Below, piece after piece: positions 1 to 12,300 of a stretch of DNA of 64,000 nucleotides (its first letter is position 1; each line of letters starts with the position of its first letter). Source of the DNA: Dendrocalamus latiflorus (taxonomy: Eukaryota > Streptophyta > Magnoliopsida > Poales > Poaceae); NCBI GenBank assembly GCA_017311315.1, contig CM029666.1:32498749-32562748 (forward strand), given 5' to 3'. Position numbers and translations under genes: made by a program. The notes below the pieces were generated by a model. The model saw only the letters and a program-made list of their open reading frames with translations. It searched no databases and was not told where the DNA came from.

Positions 1-1694
1 ATCGTAGAATTATCTAGAATCATCGTAGTCTACACGTGAAAATAACCCACCAAACTCAAATAAACTCCAAATATTTAAATTGAGGGTAGAAATTGATAGA
101 TTGGAATTTTTTATGAATTTAGAAATTTGAATGGGCTCAATCGGAGTTAGGACAAAGGAGAAACATCTCTCGGAAGTTTAAAATAAGAGAAAAAGAAAAA
201 GGCTGATTTTCTACAATTATTTTTCTAAAGGAAAATGGATTTATGACATCAGTCGTTACAACCACGCAGAACATCTCATGACCATGTAATCGAACTTACG
301 ACCACACAGTTGAGCCTACGACCACACAGTCGAACTTACGACTATGAAGTCATTTACGACTACATGGACGGGCTTACGACTATGAAGTCATTTACGACCA
401 CACGGACGAGCTTACGATTATGAAGTCATTTACAACCACACGGACGAGCTTACGACTATGAAGTTGTTTACGACCACACGGATGAGCTTACGACTATGAA
501 GTCATTTACGACCACACGGTGCTACAACAAGTATCTAGTCGCAACTGGCAGTCGTAAGGGTCTCGGGTGCTGACGTGGCTCGTCGGCCGGGAGGGCGCTC
601 GGGACCCGAGGGTCGCCAGTGAACAGCGGCACGGTGGCGGCCAGCGAGGGACGCAACGGAGAGAGGAGAGTGAGGGGAGTGCGACGGTGCTTGCAGTATT
701 TATCAAGAACGGCCGAAGAGTGGTCGGCGACAAGGAAGGCAGCGGTGGTGCTTGGGTCACTGGTGTGGCGGCACTCCGGCGGCAAACTTGGGCCACAAAG
801 GGGTCGACAAGCTTCACCGAGGCTCGGGGAAGCTGACAGAGGTGGTGGCGCTCCTCGGGGATGGTTGGAACGGCAGGGATTGCTCGCCAGAGTTCCTTAG
901 AAGCTTGGCAAGGGGGAAAGCACGGGGTTGGGTCTTGGGCTGCTCCTTGGGGTGGGTTGGAGGCAGTGGGGGCTGGTGTGAGGGGAGGCGAGGCTGAGGG
1001 GGCCTTTATATAGCATTGGGGGTGAGCTCATCTGCGGCAATTGCTCGTCGGATATTCAGCTGGCGTTGATTCGATTTGGGAAGAAAAGGAAAGGAGGCGG
1101 GGGGAACCGCAGGAAAGGGGGCACGAGATTAAGGGGATTTGATCATGTGCGGCTTGCGGTTTCCAACACTGAGTCATGGCGAAGAAGGAAGGCGGCAGCA
1201 ACAAAGATTCGGTCGGCCGGCAAAAGAAAGGAAAGGGGAGGAAGAAGAAAGGAAGGAGGCAGCACGGGGACGATGGGTCTGATAGGTGGGGCCCACCTGT
1301 CAGTGAGAAAGAGAGAGGAGAGGTGCGGGATGGCGCAGACCGATGGATGAAGATCGAATGGGTGGGAGGTATAAGTGGCCGTCGACGGGGGAGATGGGCC
1401 GGGTGATGTGGGCAAAATCGGGTCGTCCACGTGTCGAGCGGGGAGAGAGGTAAGGCGGGATGCCGGGCGGCGACATGGGCGTATCCTGGCCATCCACATG
1501 TCGGCCGGAGGGAGGGGCAGGTAGATTTAAATTTTATTTTTGATTTTTTTGGATTTTTAGAAAACCTAAGAAAAGCAAATAAAGCTCAGAAAAATACCAA
1601 ATAATTTCCAAAAATTCTAGAAAAATTCACAGAAGTTCCTGGCAATATTTTGGACTTAGGAAAATATTCCAGGAAAAAATTTTGGGATGTCACA
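1..1694 (-). mobile_element. 3' LTR (partial) of Tekay-type Ty3/gypsy element
   Basis: Read on the minus strand, a polypurine tract (TTAAGGGGGGTAGG, about 1697-1710) is followed at 1694 by TGTGACATCCC, the usual start of a Tekay/Del-type LTR. The LTR runs leftwards off the window edge, so its end and target duplication are not seen. It includes the 38-bp minisatellite at about 295-522 and a GC-rich stretch at about 560-1500 whose open frames match nothing recognisable. It follows directly from the pol remnant at 1739-4090, which sets its orientation. Confidence 0.75.
295..522. repeat. 38-bp minisatellite inside the LTR
   Basis: About five to six imperfect copies of a 38-bp unit alternate the words TTACGACTATGAAGTCATT and ACGACCACACGGACGAGC. 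Copies differ by a few substitutions, mostly C to T or G to A, so the array looks old. It lies within the gypsy LTR. Confidence 0.8.
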
Positions 1695-1738
1695 ACCTAC
1701 CCCCCTTAAGAGAATCTCGACCTCGAGATTCAAACAGG

Positions 1739-4090
1739 CTAGCAGAAGAGAAGGGGATGGTTAACTTTCTGGTCATCCTCTCTTTCCCAAGTGGCTTCAT
1801 CCTCGGTGTGGTTGCTCCATTGCACTCGGCAGAAATGGATTACCTTCCTTCTAGTTTGGTGTTCCAATGTCTCAAGAATCTTGATAGGTTGCTCTCAATA
1901 GGTGAGGTCTTTTTGAAGGTCAAGGGTCTCAAGTGCTGCCTGCTCCATGGGTACTCGAAGGCACTTTTTGAGTTGCAAAACATGGAAGACATTGTGTACC
2001 CCTAACAAGGTTGGTGGCAATTCCAACTGGTAAGCAACTTCTCCCTTACGTTCCAAAATCTTGAATGGTCCCACAAACTGTGGTGCAAACTTTGGTTTGG
2101 AACCTTTTTACTCCTTGGAGTGGGGATACTCTCAAATAGACTAGGTCACCTACCTCAAAGGTCAGATCATGTTAACGGTTGTCGGCGTAGCTCTTCTGAT
2201 GGGATTGGGCTATTTTGAGCCATTCCTTGATCTTTTTCACCTTTTCTTCGGAGTCTTGAAGTAGGCTAGGTGTCGGGTCTTGAGGTCCTTCAGGTAAGAG
2301 AGGGGTTCGGCATTTCCTACCATACAATGCCTCAAAAGGTGCCATTTGTAGCCTGGACTGATAGCTATTGTTGTAGGAGAACTCAGCATACGGTAGGGTC
2401 TGATCCCAGTTAGTGCCAAAATCCAAAGCACATGCTCTTAGCATATCCTCTAATATCTAGTTAACTCGCTCCGTCTGGCCGTCAGTCTGGGGATGATAGG
2501 TTGTGCGGAAGTTAAGCCGACTATCTAGTTCTTCATGAAGTTTTTGCCAGAACCTAGAGGTGAACTGAATTCCTTGGTCTGACACAATCTTCTTGGGAAC
2601 TCCATGCAGGCATACTATTCTGGCCATGTATATCTCTGCTAGCTTACTCCCTGAATAGGTGGTCTTGACCAGAATAAAATGAGCTACTTTGGTCAATCGG
2701 TCTATGATTACCTGGATGGAGTCATAACTGGATTGAGTTCTGGGAAGTCCGATGATGAAGTCCATGCCAATTTCCTCCCACTTCCAATTCGGGACTGGCA
2801 AGGGTTTCAGAAGTCCTACGGGTTTTTGATGGTCTGCTTTGACTTTTTGGCAGGTATCATAGGCTTCCACAAATTTAGCGATCTCCCTTTTCATGCTAAC
2901 CCATCAATACCTTTCCCTAAGGTGTTGGTACATTTTGCTACACCCTGGGTGAATGGAGTAAGGGGTTTTATGGGCCTCTCGCAAAATTATCTCTTTGATT
3001 TGTTGGTTGTTGGGTACACATATACGGTTTTCAAACCAAACGGTCCCACGTTAATCCTCACTGAATCCAACAGCTTTTCCTTGTCTCATGTTCTTCTTGA
3101 TTTTCTGGATGTCCTCATCCACTTTTTGGGCTTCATGGATTTCGTCCACCAAGGTTGGATGGACTTCTAGGATAGAAAGTATGCTTCTTGAGACTAGGTT
3201 CAAGTTTAGACGAGCTACTTCCTCTTGAAGTTGGGTCTGATCTACTTCCGGTAGTGTGCATGATGCATAAGCGTTTCTGCTCAACACATCTGCTATGACA
3301 TTGGCCTTGCCTGGGTGGTAGTGTATCCCAATATTGTAATCCTTGATCAGTTCCATCCACCTTTGCTACCTGAGGTTGAGTTCTGCCTGGGTGAAGATAT
3401 ACTTTAAGCTTTTATGGTCTATATAGATCTCGCAACGGTTACCTAAGAGGTAGTGTTGCCAAATCTTCAAGGCATGGACCATAGCCGCCAGTTCTAAGTC
3501 ATGGGTAGGGTAGTTGCACTCGTGTGGTTTGAGTTGACGAGACGCATAGGCTACCACCTTGCCTTCTTGCATCAAGACACATCCTAGTCCTTGCCAGAAG
3601 GCATCACAAAACACCTCAAAATCCTTATGAATGTCTGGCAGGACAAGTACTGGGGTGGTCACAAGTCTCTTCTTGAGAGTTTGAAAACTTTGCTCACATG
3701 CTTTCGTCCATTCGAACTTTTTGTCTTTCTTTAGGAGTTGGGTCATGGGCTTGGCCATCTCGCTGAATCCTGCTATGAAACAGCGATAATATCCGACGAG
3801 TCTGAGAAAACTTCTAACTTCTATCACCGATGTAGGTTGTTTCCAATCCAGTACTGCCTCGACTTTGGAAGGGTCTACTGCAACTCCTTCAACTGTTATG
3901 ATGTGGCCCAGAAAGGCTACTTCTCTTAACCAAAATTCACACTTGCTGAACTTGGCATAGAGCTGATGCTTTCTCAATTTCTCCAGGATCATTTGGAGGT
4001 GGTTCTCATGTTCTTTCTCATCCTTGGAGTAGATGAGAATGTCATCTATGAAGATCACCACGAATTTATCCAAGTACTCCGAAAACAAAG
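1739..4090 (-). pseudogene. Tekay/Del chromovirus pol remnant (RT, RNase H, integrase, chromodomain)
   Basis: Minus-strand Ty3/gypsy polyprotein in the order RT, RNase H, integrase, chromodomain. Visible motifs: the RT active site FIDDILIYS (near 4050); the RNase H start FEVFCDAFWQGLGC; the integrase zinc-finger words REAH and HPG; the integrase core Asp in GMDF, Asp in VSDQG and Glu in TDGQTERVN; the linker NVFHVLQLKKCLRVP; and a chromodomain ending with VQWSNHTEDEATWE, close to the stop at 1739. In-frame stops break it at about 3364 (NLR*Q), 2908 (Y*W), 2455 (VN*ILED) and inside the chromodomain (Y*EQ). Most look like CAG to TAG or TGG to TGA changes. The gag, protease and N-terminal RT are missing; sequence upstream of about 4090 is unrelated. 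A C-terminal chromodomain after a long linker is characteristic of Tekay/Del chromoviruses. Confidence 0.9.
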
Positions 4091-6550
4091 ACAAGCACCT
4101 TGTAAAATGAATCAACCAATGACCTCCTAATCCACCCATGCTAACTCACAAAACCCACCATGGCAATGATGGCATCCACCAATAAACTGGCAATCCATTC
4201 CATCAGCTCATGTTTAGAGATCACACAACCAAAGCATTCGAGTGACAGTGACAAGTGAAATCCAACACAGGAACAATCATCCATATCCAGTATCCACAAG
4301 CATCCACCAATCACCACAAGCATCACAAAGAAGAGGCATCTTTGAGAGTTATAAAGCTTACCAGTTACGTTTATGAGGAGGTTGCACTTCGTCGTCCCAG
4401 TGTCGCAACGCATCGTCTTCTTCAGTACCATCACCATAGTAGGTTGCAGCCCCTGGATGAGATGATATAGTAGTATGAAGCAAGTTAGTGAGTTTGCTCA
4501 TGCATGTGAAGAGTTTTAGTAAATTAATGATATCAAGCTTGTCGGTAGGGCATATTGAGGATAGTATTGATTTTTTCGAAAGAGGAGAATTTGATCATTT
4601 TTTGTAGTATCATTTAAATGAAATATTTTGAAGTTTTTATGTTTATGAGCTTTCAGGTTCATGACTTATGAGGAAGTTGTATTCTATTTTGCAACGAGAA
4701 TAACTTCAGTGAAGTGTTGAAGAATTCCCATGGCTATAAGAGGTTTATGAGATTTCGTCTTAAAGAAAAGAGCGCCTTGCTATTCAATTATTTCTTTGGG
4801 ATTTTGTTCATGCATGTTGCTAGCATTTTTTGGTCTTCTAAAATTGTTTTTATAGCCTATTATCTTCTTTTTATGAAAACTTGTATTATGAGATTCTTTA
4901 AGGTTTATAGTGCAACTAACAAGTAGTGATTAAGTATACCATCTTATAATGCATTGAGTGCCATGTTATTTAAAGTGCATAGGAGGATGGTTTGTTTTTA
5001 TATCATAATTCTTGGGGAGAAATTGACTACATGCAATGGTTCTCCTTGGGGGCAAACTGATCATATTATATGCACTAGTAGAATCCATAGTGGATAGTGA
5101 ATATGGATATGTTGGTATATATTGTGGATTGTTTGGGAGTTATCAAAAGTTTAGAATTTTGATCAATCAAGTAGGTCATGATTGTGTAAAATTTCTAGAT
5201 TTTGTAGATGAAATTGGATGATATGGTTTAAATGAAAATATAATGTTGATGAAGTGATTCAATCGATGTGGTAGTGACTTGAAGGATGAGGATTGTTGAG
5301 TTATTATAGAATATGATTTCATCTTTAGTGAATATCTGTCTTGGAGTTAGAATCTTTCTAAGATTTAGTTGGTGGAGATTGTATTTAGTTATTGATGTAA
5401 TAATGATTAAGACTATTTGGATTGCTAGAATTTTGAGTCAGTAGTTTGGAGGATTTCCCTACCAATTATACCAAAACCTTATTGTAGGAGTCAATGAGGT
5501 TAAAGTAACTATGAGTAATGGGGGAATGCTTTCATGGTTTTCAAGATTATAAATTTCTGGATTACTTATGGTTACAATCTCAAAGAAGGTTGTCTCAATC
5601 TATGGATAAGTGAAGATTGAATTCATTTGGTTGTGTTAAGTGTGTGCATGCTAGGATCTTCAAGGTGATTATCCTTGAAGAATTGAGGTGATAGGATTCA
5701 ATGTAAAATCTATATTTAAGTTCATTTGGAATTATCTATAGAAATATTTCTTTGGTAGATGAGTTGTCTAGAGCTTTTTTTTTGGATTAGCAGAGCCACT
5801 CTAGATTGGTGTGGGCACTGCTTTAGGATTGTGCATATCCTTGAGGTTGTCAATTTAAGAGAAATGCATTAGAGTAGCATGTAAGAATGTGGAATTCCAT
5901 GGTTTAAGCCAACAATTTATTCTTTAAAATTGAGTAGAGTATTTTTGCTGGGTAGTGGGATACCCATTTGGTTCATGATCGATTTATGTGTTTATATTAG
6001 ATGTTCATTTACGAAGTGAGTTGTTTTATGTTGGTATTTGTGGTTATTTCCTTTTAAGAAAAAGAGGAAATTGTTAATTTGCGCATTTAAGTGATTTCGC
6101 GTTTGGCTTATGTGGATTTTAGTTGCATTTGTTTATTTGGAGGTCGAGGGTTTTATAGTGAGTCCTTCATTTTTAGAATAGTTTCTTTTTGGAAAAGAGT
6201 GGGCTCAATGAGTGTTTTATTTGTTTCTCTTGTCAAAGAAATGCTCCTTGCAAATTGTAGTGATCTTGCTATGTCACCAATTATTATCTTTTAAGAAGTG
6301 GTTTTCCTTGCTAAGGAGGAGTAAGCAATTCTTGATTTGAGGCATGAGGAATTGAAGTACCTGTTGCATTCGTTTACGCACAAAAGTATCATGGGGTCTT
6401 TAGATGTGTTGTGCTCTATAAGCCATCGGCGTGGAGTCGGAGTGTGTGTATCACGAGAATCCTTTCGTGGGTATAAGTTGGAAGGTTAGAGTTTGCAAGT
6501 AGAGTCATGAGGCGGAGAATTCGGGGCCGAATTCTATTAAGAGGGTAGAA
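4091..6550 (+). mobile_element. decayed LTR-retrotransposon internal sequence, no reading frame left
   Basis: A 2.4-kb AT-rich stretch without a credible gene. Its right end, at about 6520-6550, has the layout seen at the end of Tekay-like pol regions: GAATTCGGGGCCGAATTC, then a short purine tract AAGAGGG, then TGTAATATTC. I infer that it is the heavily mutated internal part of a plus-strand gypsy element whose 3' LTR starts at 6551. No protein domain could be read in any frame. Confidence 0.4.
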
Positions 6551-7680
6551 TGTAATATTCTAGAAATATCCCTCTTAAGGACCTGTGCGTAAATAGTAGA
6601 AAAGAGATATATGTAAATGGGATGCTTGGATTTGATAGAGGAGAAGTTGGTTTCCTAGAACGATTTGTATGGGGAATTGAAGATCGATTCGTTCTCATGT
6701 TGTATTAAAAGAGGATAGTGGGGAAGAGGAGGTCCCAAAACCCCTAGCCACCTAAATCTTTTCTTGTCCTTCGCCATGCCTTGGTGCTCACGATGTGTCT
6801 AGTTGTGCGCAAGGACACCATTTGCAAGCATGGCCACTAGTGCGTTGGCCAAGAAGGGAAAGTCAAGAGGGGAAATCAAGGAGGATAAGTGCAGCAGTAG
6901 TGGGAAAGATTAGGGAAGAGAGAAGAAAAGTGAGGAGTAGATCAGAGCTTTGGCGTTCATCACTTGGTAACGATCTGGGTACTCCCTTTGCATTTTTCAA
7001 TTTTATTAGAGGTAAGAGTCGGGATTAGAGTGGGGAGTAGCAAGTGTTCGTGAGGGGATCGATTAGTAGATCAGTTTGTCTGTGGTAATTTCCAACTGTG
7101 ATTTTGAGTACTGTTTAGGTTTAATATGAGAATGTCATCTGCTAGATATTTGTAGAGAACATTGCTAACTTTCTGTAGAATATTTAATCATGTCGATTAG
7201 ATGGTTAAATTTTGAGATATGATTTTGCAAGCTTGCTTTCTGGGGAGTTGTAGTCAATTGGCAGCACTAGAATGAACAATAGATTAACACTAGTAAATGG
7301 AGTAATTAGTGTATTTGCTCTACATAAAAGTGCAGATAAATTCTTATGGATTCCAAAGAATCCAAGAATATGAATTTTAGATGGGTAGAAAAGAAGTTAT
7401 GAATTTTGGAAGACTGCTGTCCAGAACCGATTGCTATTGGACAACCGTGGGAAATTATTAATTTGACTGATTAGATAACATATTTGAATTTTGGGCATAA
7501 CTAGAAAAAGGTAGACAAATTTTGGTATCATCGTTCACTATAGTTGTTGACATGTGTCATATTTACATATATTTTTTGTCATTTTGCTACCATTATTTTT
7601 CGTATTTTGGGATCATTTATCATCATTTACAAGCTTATCTATAATTAATTGCTCGAATTGGACTATTTTACATTTTTGTA
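6551..7680 (+). mobile_element. probable 3' LTR start of a gypsy element (end not located)
   Basis: TGTAATATTCTAG begins directly after a purine-rich tract (TTAAGAGGGTAGAA), the expected polypurine tract/LTR junction on the plus strand. The right end was not found; sequence to about 7680 has no gene and is plausible LTR body. No matching second LTR is visible in the window. Confidence 0.4.
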
Positions 7681-9657
7681 ATTTTTTCACAGGCCGACAC
7701 GATCAACACACATTCACTCTAAATTGGCATGCTAGGTCTGCTCCGTACAGATGTACGTGCCACCACGAACATGTAGGATCAAACCGTGATGAAATTGGAA
7801 TTCCGAAGGTCTCAAACGGAAGAAATACAACGAGAAAAGGATCGGATGGCAATTTTAGAAAACTACAAGGACTAAATCACAAATGGTCAATCCCTAATCC
7901 TTATGAACCCTAGCCACCTCCTGAAGGAACCGAGCCTGGCATTGCTTTTCTTCTCCCTTGTCCCATCTTGCTCTCCTCCCCCTTCTCCACCTCCAGTGCC
8001 GGCGAGGCTGGGCCATCTCGTCGGCGGCCACCCCATCTCCCTCCACCAATGCTTCACCACCGGGCACCACCTCTTCCATCGACCATCTCCACACTACGCC
8101 ACCTCCTAGTTTCCTCCAGCTCCACAGCGGTCGTCGTCCTCATCGCCACCATTATCTGTTCCCTCTATCGGTGCAACAATGCCACCTCCACCGGTTGCCT
8201 CCATTTGCTCCACCGGCCACCTCCCTTCTTTGCTCCTCTGGCCACCACCTCTCTTCACCATTCCACCCAAATCCTTCGATTGCTACCTCTCCCACTCCCT
8301 TCTCTGCTCTCCCTTCGCCTCAAGCTCTCTCCTTGGCTCCCTTGTGCTTCACCTCTCCTCCTAGCTCTTGAACCATCAAGCACTGCCGTCAATCACCCCT
8401 ACTGCTGCGTTTGCTCTTCTTCCTCATGACTCCAACAAGCTTCAATGACCCATCTTCTTCAACCACTCCGATGTCTCACCTCTTCACCGAGTTCGGTGAC
8501 CCATCCCCACTGCTACTTCTACACCGAGCTCTTCTGTCTCACCTTGGATTCCCTTCTTCTTCAGTACATCTCCATTTCCTCCTCCCTTCTTACAATTTTT
8601 CTTAATACTGTCACATAATTGTTGTTTGTTAATGCGCAACTTAATCACTGTTAATTATTGTGAATGTGGTATGTGATTGTGAGTTTGGATCTATGATGTT
8701 TGTTTAGTATCTTTCTACTTTAGTTAATTTTTAGTGTTGTTCATATTGCTAGCTGTTCAATTCTAGAATTTGTGCTCGTATTTTGTTATCTATGATGGTG
8801 TTGCGATCTCTGGTTTATTGCGATCTCTGGTTTAGGTAGTGGTATCACTTTTCTTTGTGATTAGTATTAATGGTGTAGTCTCTGTTTAGTTCTATTAGTT
8901 GTTTTATGTGTTAGATGTCAATGTGAGTTGTTTTTGTGGATCAGTGTATGTGGGATAGTTCTTGTCAGTGGTGGAATTGTGTTTGTGCCTTGCTGTTGTT
9001 AGTAGTAATTGTAGTTCTTTTTGTGTATGTCTATGTGTTGTCTTGCATGAATAAGCTAGCCGGCATCTCCCCCAGTGCTTCTCGACTCCTTTTCTTCTTT
9101 TTGCAGTCGGTCGATAGTTAGGTTGTGCAATCATTTGTTTCTGTTGATGTATGTGTTGTCCTGTGCCATCATCATCTGGTTAGCTATCGACCATTTTCTC
9201 CCTCTTTCTTTCTCAACTCCCCTAGTGCTTCTCGACTCCCTCTTCTATCTTGCGGTTGGTAGCTAGTTAGGTTATCGGTCAGTAGTCGTGTTCATTCATG
9301 TAGTCGTCAATTTCGTTCATGTGTGTTCGTCTATGTAGGCTCACATCATTGTCGTTCATTCGGTCGTGTGACGTCAATTTGTATGGTCGTTCATCTCGTC
9401 GTCTTTTATTCTCCCATTCATTTAGTTTATTTGTCAGAATTAGGGTTCGTTTGACCATTTTAATTAGTTCATTCAACTAATTTGGCAATCGTTTTAGGTT
9501 TAATTTTTTGTTTAATTTCTCCCCTGTTTTGATTGACCTAGATTTAGTTGAGCACCATAGCCTTAGTCTAGTCCCTATGGAGAACGCGACACTTGTTGCT
9601 ATTTTAGTGGCAACCCATGCACTTGCGAGTGTGCTATTTTTGCATGATTAAGTATTT
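7681..9657 (+). mobile_element. probable 5' LTR and leader of Athila-type element
   Basis: Sequence immediately before the tRNA-Asp primer-binding site at 9658. It holds a C-rich stretch (7905-8600) with proline-rich open frames that match no known protein, then a T-rich stretch. The LTR start is not certain. The stretch close to the primer site (TTTTTGCATGATTAAGTATT) has the form expected at the LTR-to-PBS junction. No independent gene is supported here. Confidence 0.4.
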
Positions 9658-9675
9658 TGGCACCATTGCCAAGGA
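9658..9675 (+). promoter_or_regulatory. degenerate tRNA-Asp primer-binding site
   Basis: TGGCACCATTGCCAAGGA differs from the tRNA-Asp primer site of Athila/Tat elements (TGGCGCCGTTGCCGGGGA) at four positions, all G to A. This marks the start of the internal region of a Ty3/gypsy Athila/Tat-type element on the plus strand. Confidence 0.8.
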
Positions 9676-9889
9676 TTAGCTTAGAACGTTAGTGTTAGGC
9701 TATAGACTAGGTCATTGTTTGTTTTCTTTTGCTTATTTTGTGTTTGTGCTGACTTGTCTTTCACATTGTCATTATTCATATTTGTGATATATCATTAACC
9801 CCTAACCCTTTTCCTAGCTATTTCTATTTCTTTTTGTTTTTTTCTTGTCTTGTCCCATAGGGTGATCAATATAGGTTTATATTGAGGAT

Positions 9890-10694
9890 ATGGCATTAGT
9901 TCATGATATTTGGACTCCAAGTAGCCATAGTGTTATGTCAGGGCCAGTTTTGCCAATAGTTGAGGTCAATGACTTTGAGTTGAGGCCTGGTCTGATTGCT
10001 TTGGTTCAGGAAACCCGTTTTAGAGGATTACCTAGCGACGACCCTTATGAGCACATTCGCATATTCTTAGAGTATTTTGATACAATTAAGTACCATGGGG
10101 TTTCTCTCTTTGAGATGGTGCTCGTACTTGGTTCAATTCTCTACCATCAAGGTCATTCACTTGGGATCAGCTGTCATGTGCTTTCTTGGAGAGGTACTTT
10201 CCCCTATTTAGACAGCTTGAGATCCATGATAAGATCTTCAATTTTACTCAGCTTGATGGAGAGAGTTTGTATGATTCTTGGGAGTGATACAAGGCTTTGC
10301 TCATGTGATGTCCACATCATGGTCTAGAGAGATGGATCGTTCTACAGATCTTTGACAGAGGCTTGACATGTGTCACATGATCTTTAGTTGATGCAGCAGC
10401 TGGTGGAGCAATCACTAACAAGACACTTGATGATGCATTCACTCATATTGAGAACATGACCTTCCATCAATTCTTGTTGTACAATGAGGAACCTAGTTTA
10501 GATTCTTTGGCAGCTAGAGTTGATGCACCTCTCCTTAGATGGATCAGTATAGTTTGAGCTCTAGTTAGTCATAGCCTTCTCTGTCATCACACCAGCATAG
10601 TTTTCATTCCACTCCTACACCTCAGTAGCAATTACCTACTCTTTGACACTATCAGATATTTAGTCCCACTGAGCTATCTATTTTGCATACATCT
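9890..10694 (+). pseudogene. Athila-type gag, 5' portion (frameshifted)
   Basis: The frame starting at 9890 reads an Athila-like gag start: FELRPGLIALVQ, then a GLPSDDPYEHI block and FLEYFDTIKYHGVS. At about 10110 the coding frame shifts, and the next block (ARTWFNSLPSRSFTWDQL, then FLERYFPLFRQLEIHDKI) continues in another frame until a stop (SWE*YKALL) near 10287. Further gag-like words (VDAAAGGAITNKTLDDAF) are readable around 10390-10470. The sequence is cut at 10694 by the nested insertion at 10700-16025 and resumes at 16031. The family is typical of Athila gag, with no sign of a functional protein. Confidence 0.8.
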
Positions 10695-12288
10695 TACATT
10701 GTAGGGACCCAGATTTTACAATCTGGATTCCTCTGTGATTCCACCGCACTATTCCCTGGATCAGTAGATAGTGCTCACAGATTACAGTTCTGAATATCAA
10801 AGTACATATCATGCGGAAGCGTAAATATAATAGCAGACTTACTCATGGGCTGATTAGGCCGAAATCATTAAATTGCAGCAGCGGAAGAACGAAGCATGCA
10901 AGTGGGACCTTCAGGACATGCCCACAGGCAGCCAACTGGAGGTTCGCGACCTAGCTCTTGACATCTTCATCTTCTCTGCCATCATATCCAATCGTGTTGC
11001 TGAGGTGTAGTGATCTGATTCCTGATTCTGGATTTGTTGTGAAAGCGAGTGTGAGCACAAACCACCGTGCTCCGCGAGCCAATACACATGATGCAAATAA
11101 ATAGTATGCATGGCTTATCAAAGGAGAGGCTCGGGTTATTTTATTTGCCAAAAATCCCTTATAGTTGCATTATTATTATTATTTATTCATAGTGTTATTG
11201 TTGCTACCTAAACTCCACGTAACGATTGCCATAATTGACTTAATCCACCGAAAATACACTTTCTTTATTGATTGCTGTCTAAGACTCCAAACAGCGAGTG
11301 ACATCATTTATTTAATCCACCGATCATACTTTGTATTTAGAATTCCTAATAATCCAATCTTGTAATTGCTATTCATCAGCTCCTCACTTCTGAATTCTAA
11401 TGATTCTCTAACATAATTACTTTCAAATCCACCGATATCATTTGTATCAGGACTCCCTAACAATTCAATCCTTTTGATTATTGATCCAAAACCATGATTT
11501 GCTCTTCCAATAATCAATCTTATTTTCCATTATCTACCTCTAGCTAGTCCACCAAGTATATCAGCGATCAAGTATATGATTCGTTAGTATACATCCCCAA
11601 GAATATCATTGATCAAGTTTATACTCCAATAATTGTTATTGCTGATCCCCATTTCCAAAAATTCAATTCATTCATCTAGTATTTGATCAAATCCTATTAA
11701 TCCCATTATCGCCAACATCTTCCAAGAATTTATATTAGATATCAGTGTTGTAATCCAACCATTACCTTTGCACTTCCCAATTCTCCAAAAATCATTTAAA
11801 TCATCTATCTATCCTATATATTCATTTAGGCTCCACCAATTTATTTCTCCCAGAATCCACACTATCATTTCCTTTTTATGATCGACATGAGTCCACCAAT
11901 ATCTTTATGTGTTTACCACAAACATCCATCTTCTTTACACACAACTCTATTTATTCCCTATATTTTATTTTGTAAGAACAGAAGTGTCATTATTCGAAAT
12001 ATAATACATAAGAATTTCTGAGACTTAGTAGTTTTGACCAAAGGCATAATGTGTACGAGAATGCAATAATAATAGTGATCCAGATTCCATCCACCGTTAC
12101 ATGGTCTCTGCACCATATGCTAGACCTTCAGCGTTATAGCCTCTTACATTATCACTGGGACGACACCCAGGGCAACTCAAAACAGAGCTTTCCACTGCCC
12201 TTCCACTTTTTCATTCCCACCCACAAAGTTTTTGAAATTGAACTATATCTAGTTAAGTTCCCATGTCCGCCCATGACCGTGGGCACAG

Positions 12289-12300
12289 CTATTCGAATAG
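12289..12300. promoter_or_regulatory. conserved LTR palindrome CTATTCGAATAG, copy 1
   Basis: A perfect 12-bp palindrome. On the minus strand it is preceded by GTACAAACTCTACAGAGTC and followed by a CGTG/CACGG-type word, the same context as at 31520-31531 and 40994-41005. Its role is unknown. Confidence 0.6.

Noticed and set aside
7894..8605. Pro/Ser/His-rich frames that could be a small gene
   Set aside because: C-rich LTR-type sequence directly before the Athila primer site; the three frames overlap with equal openness and have no domain.
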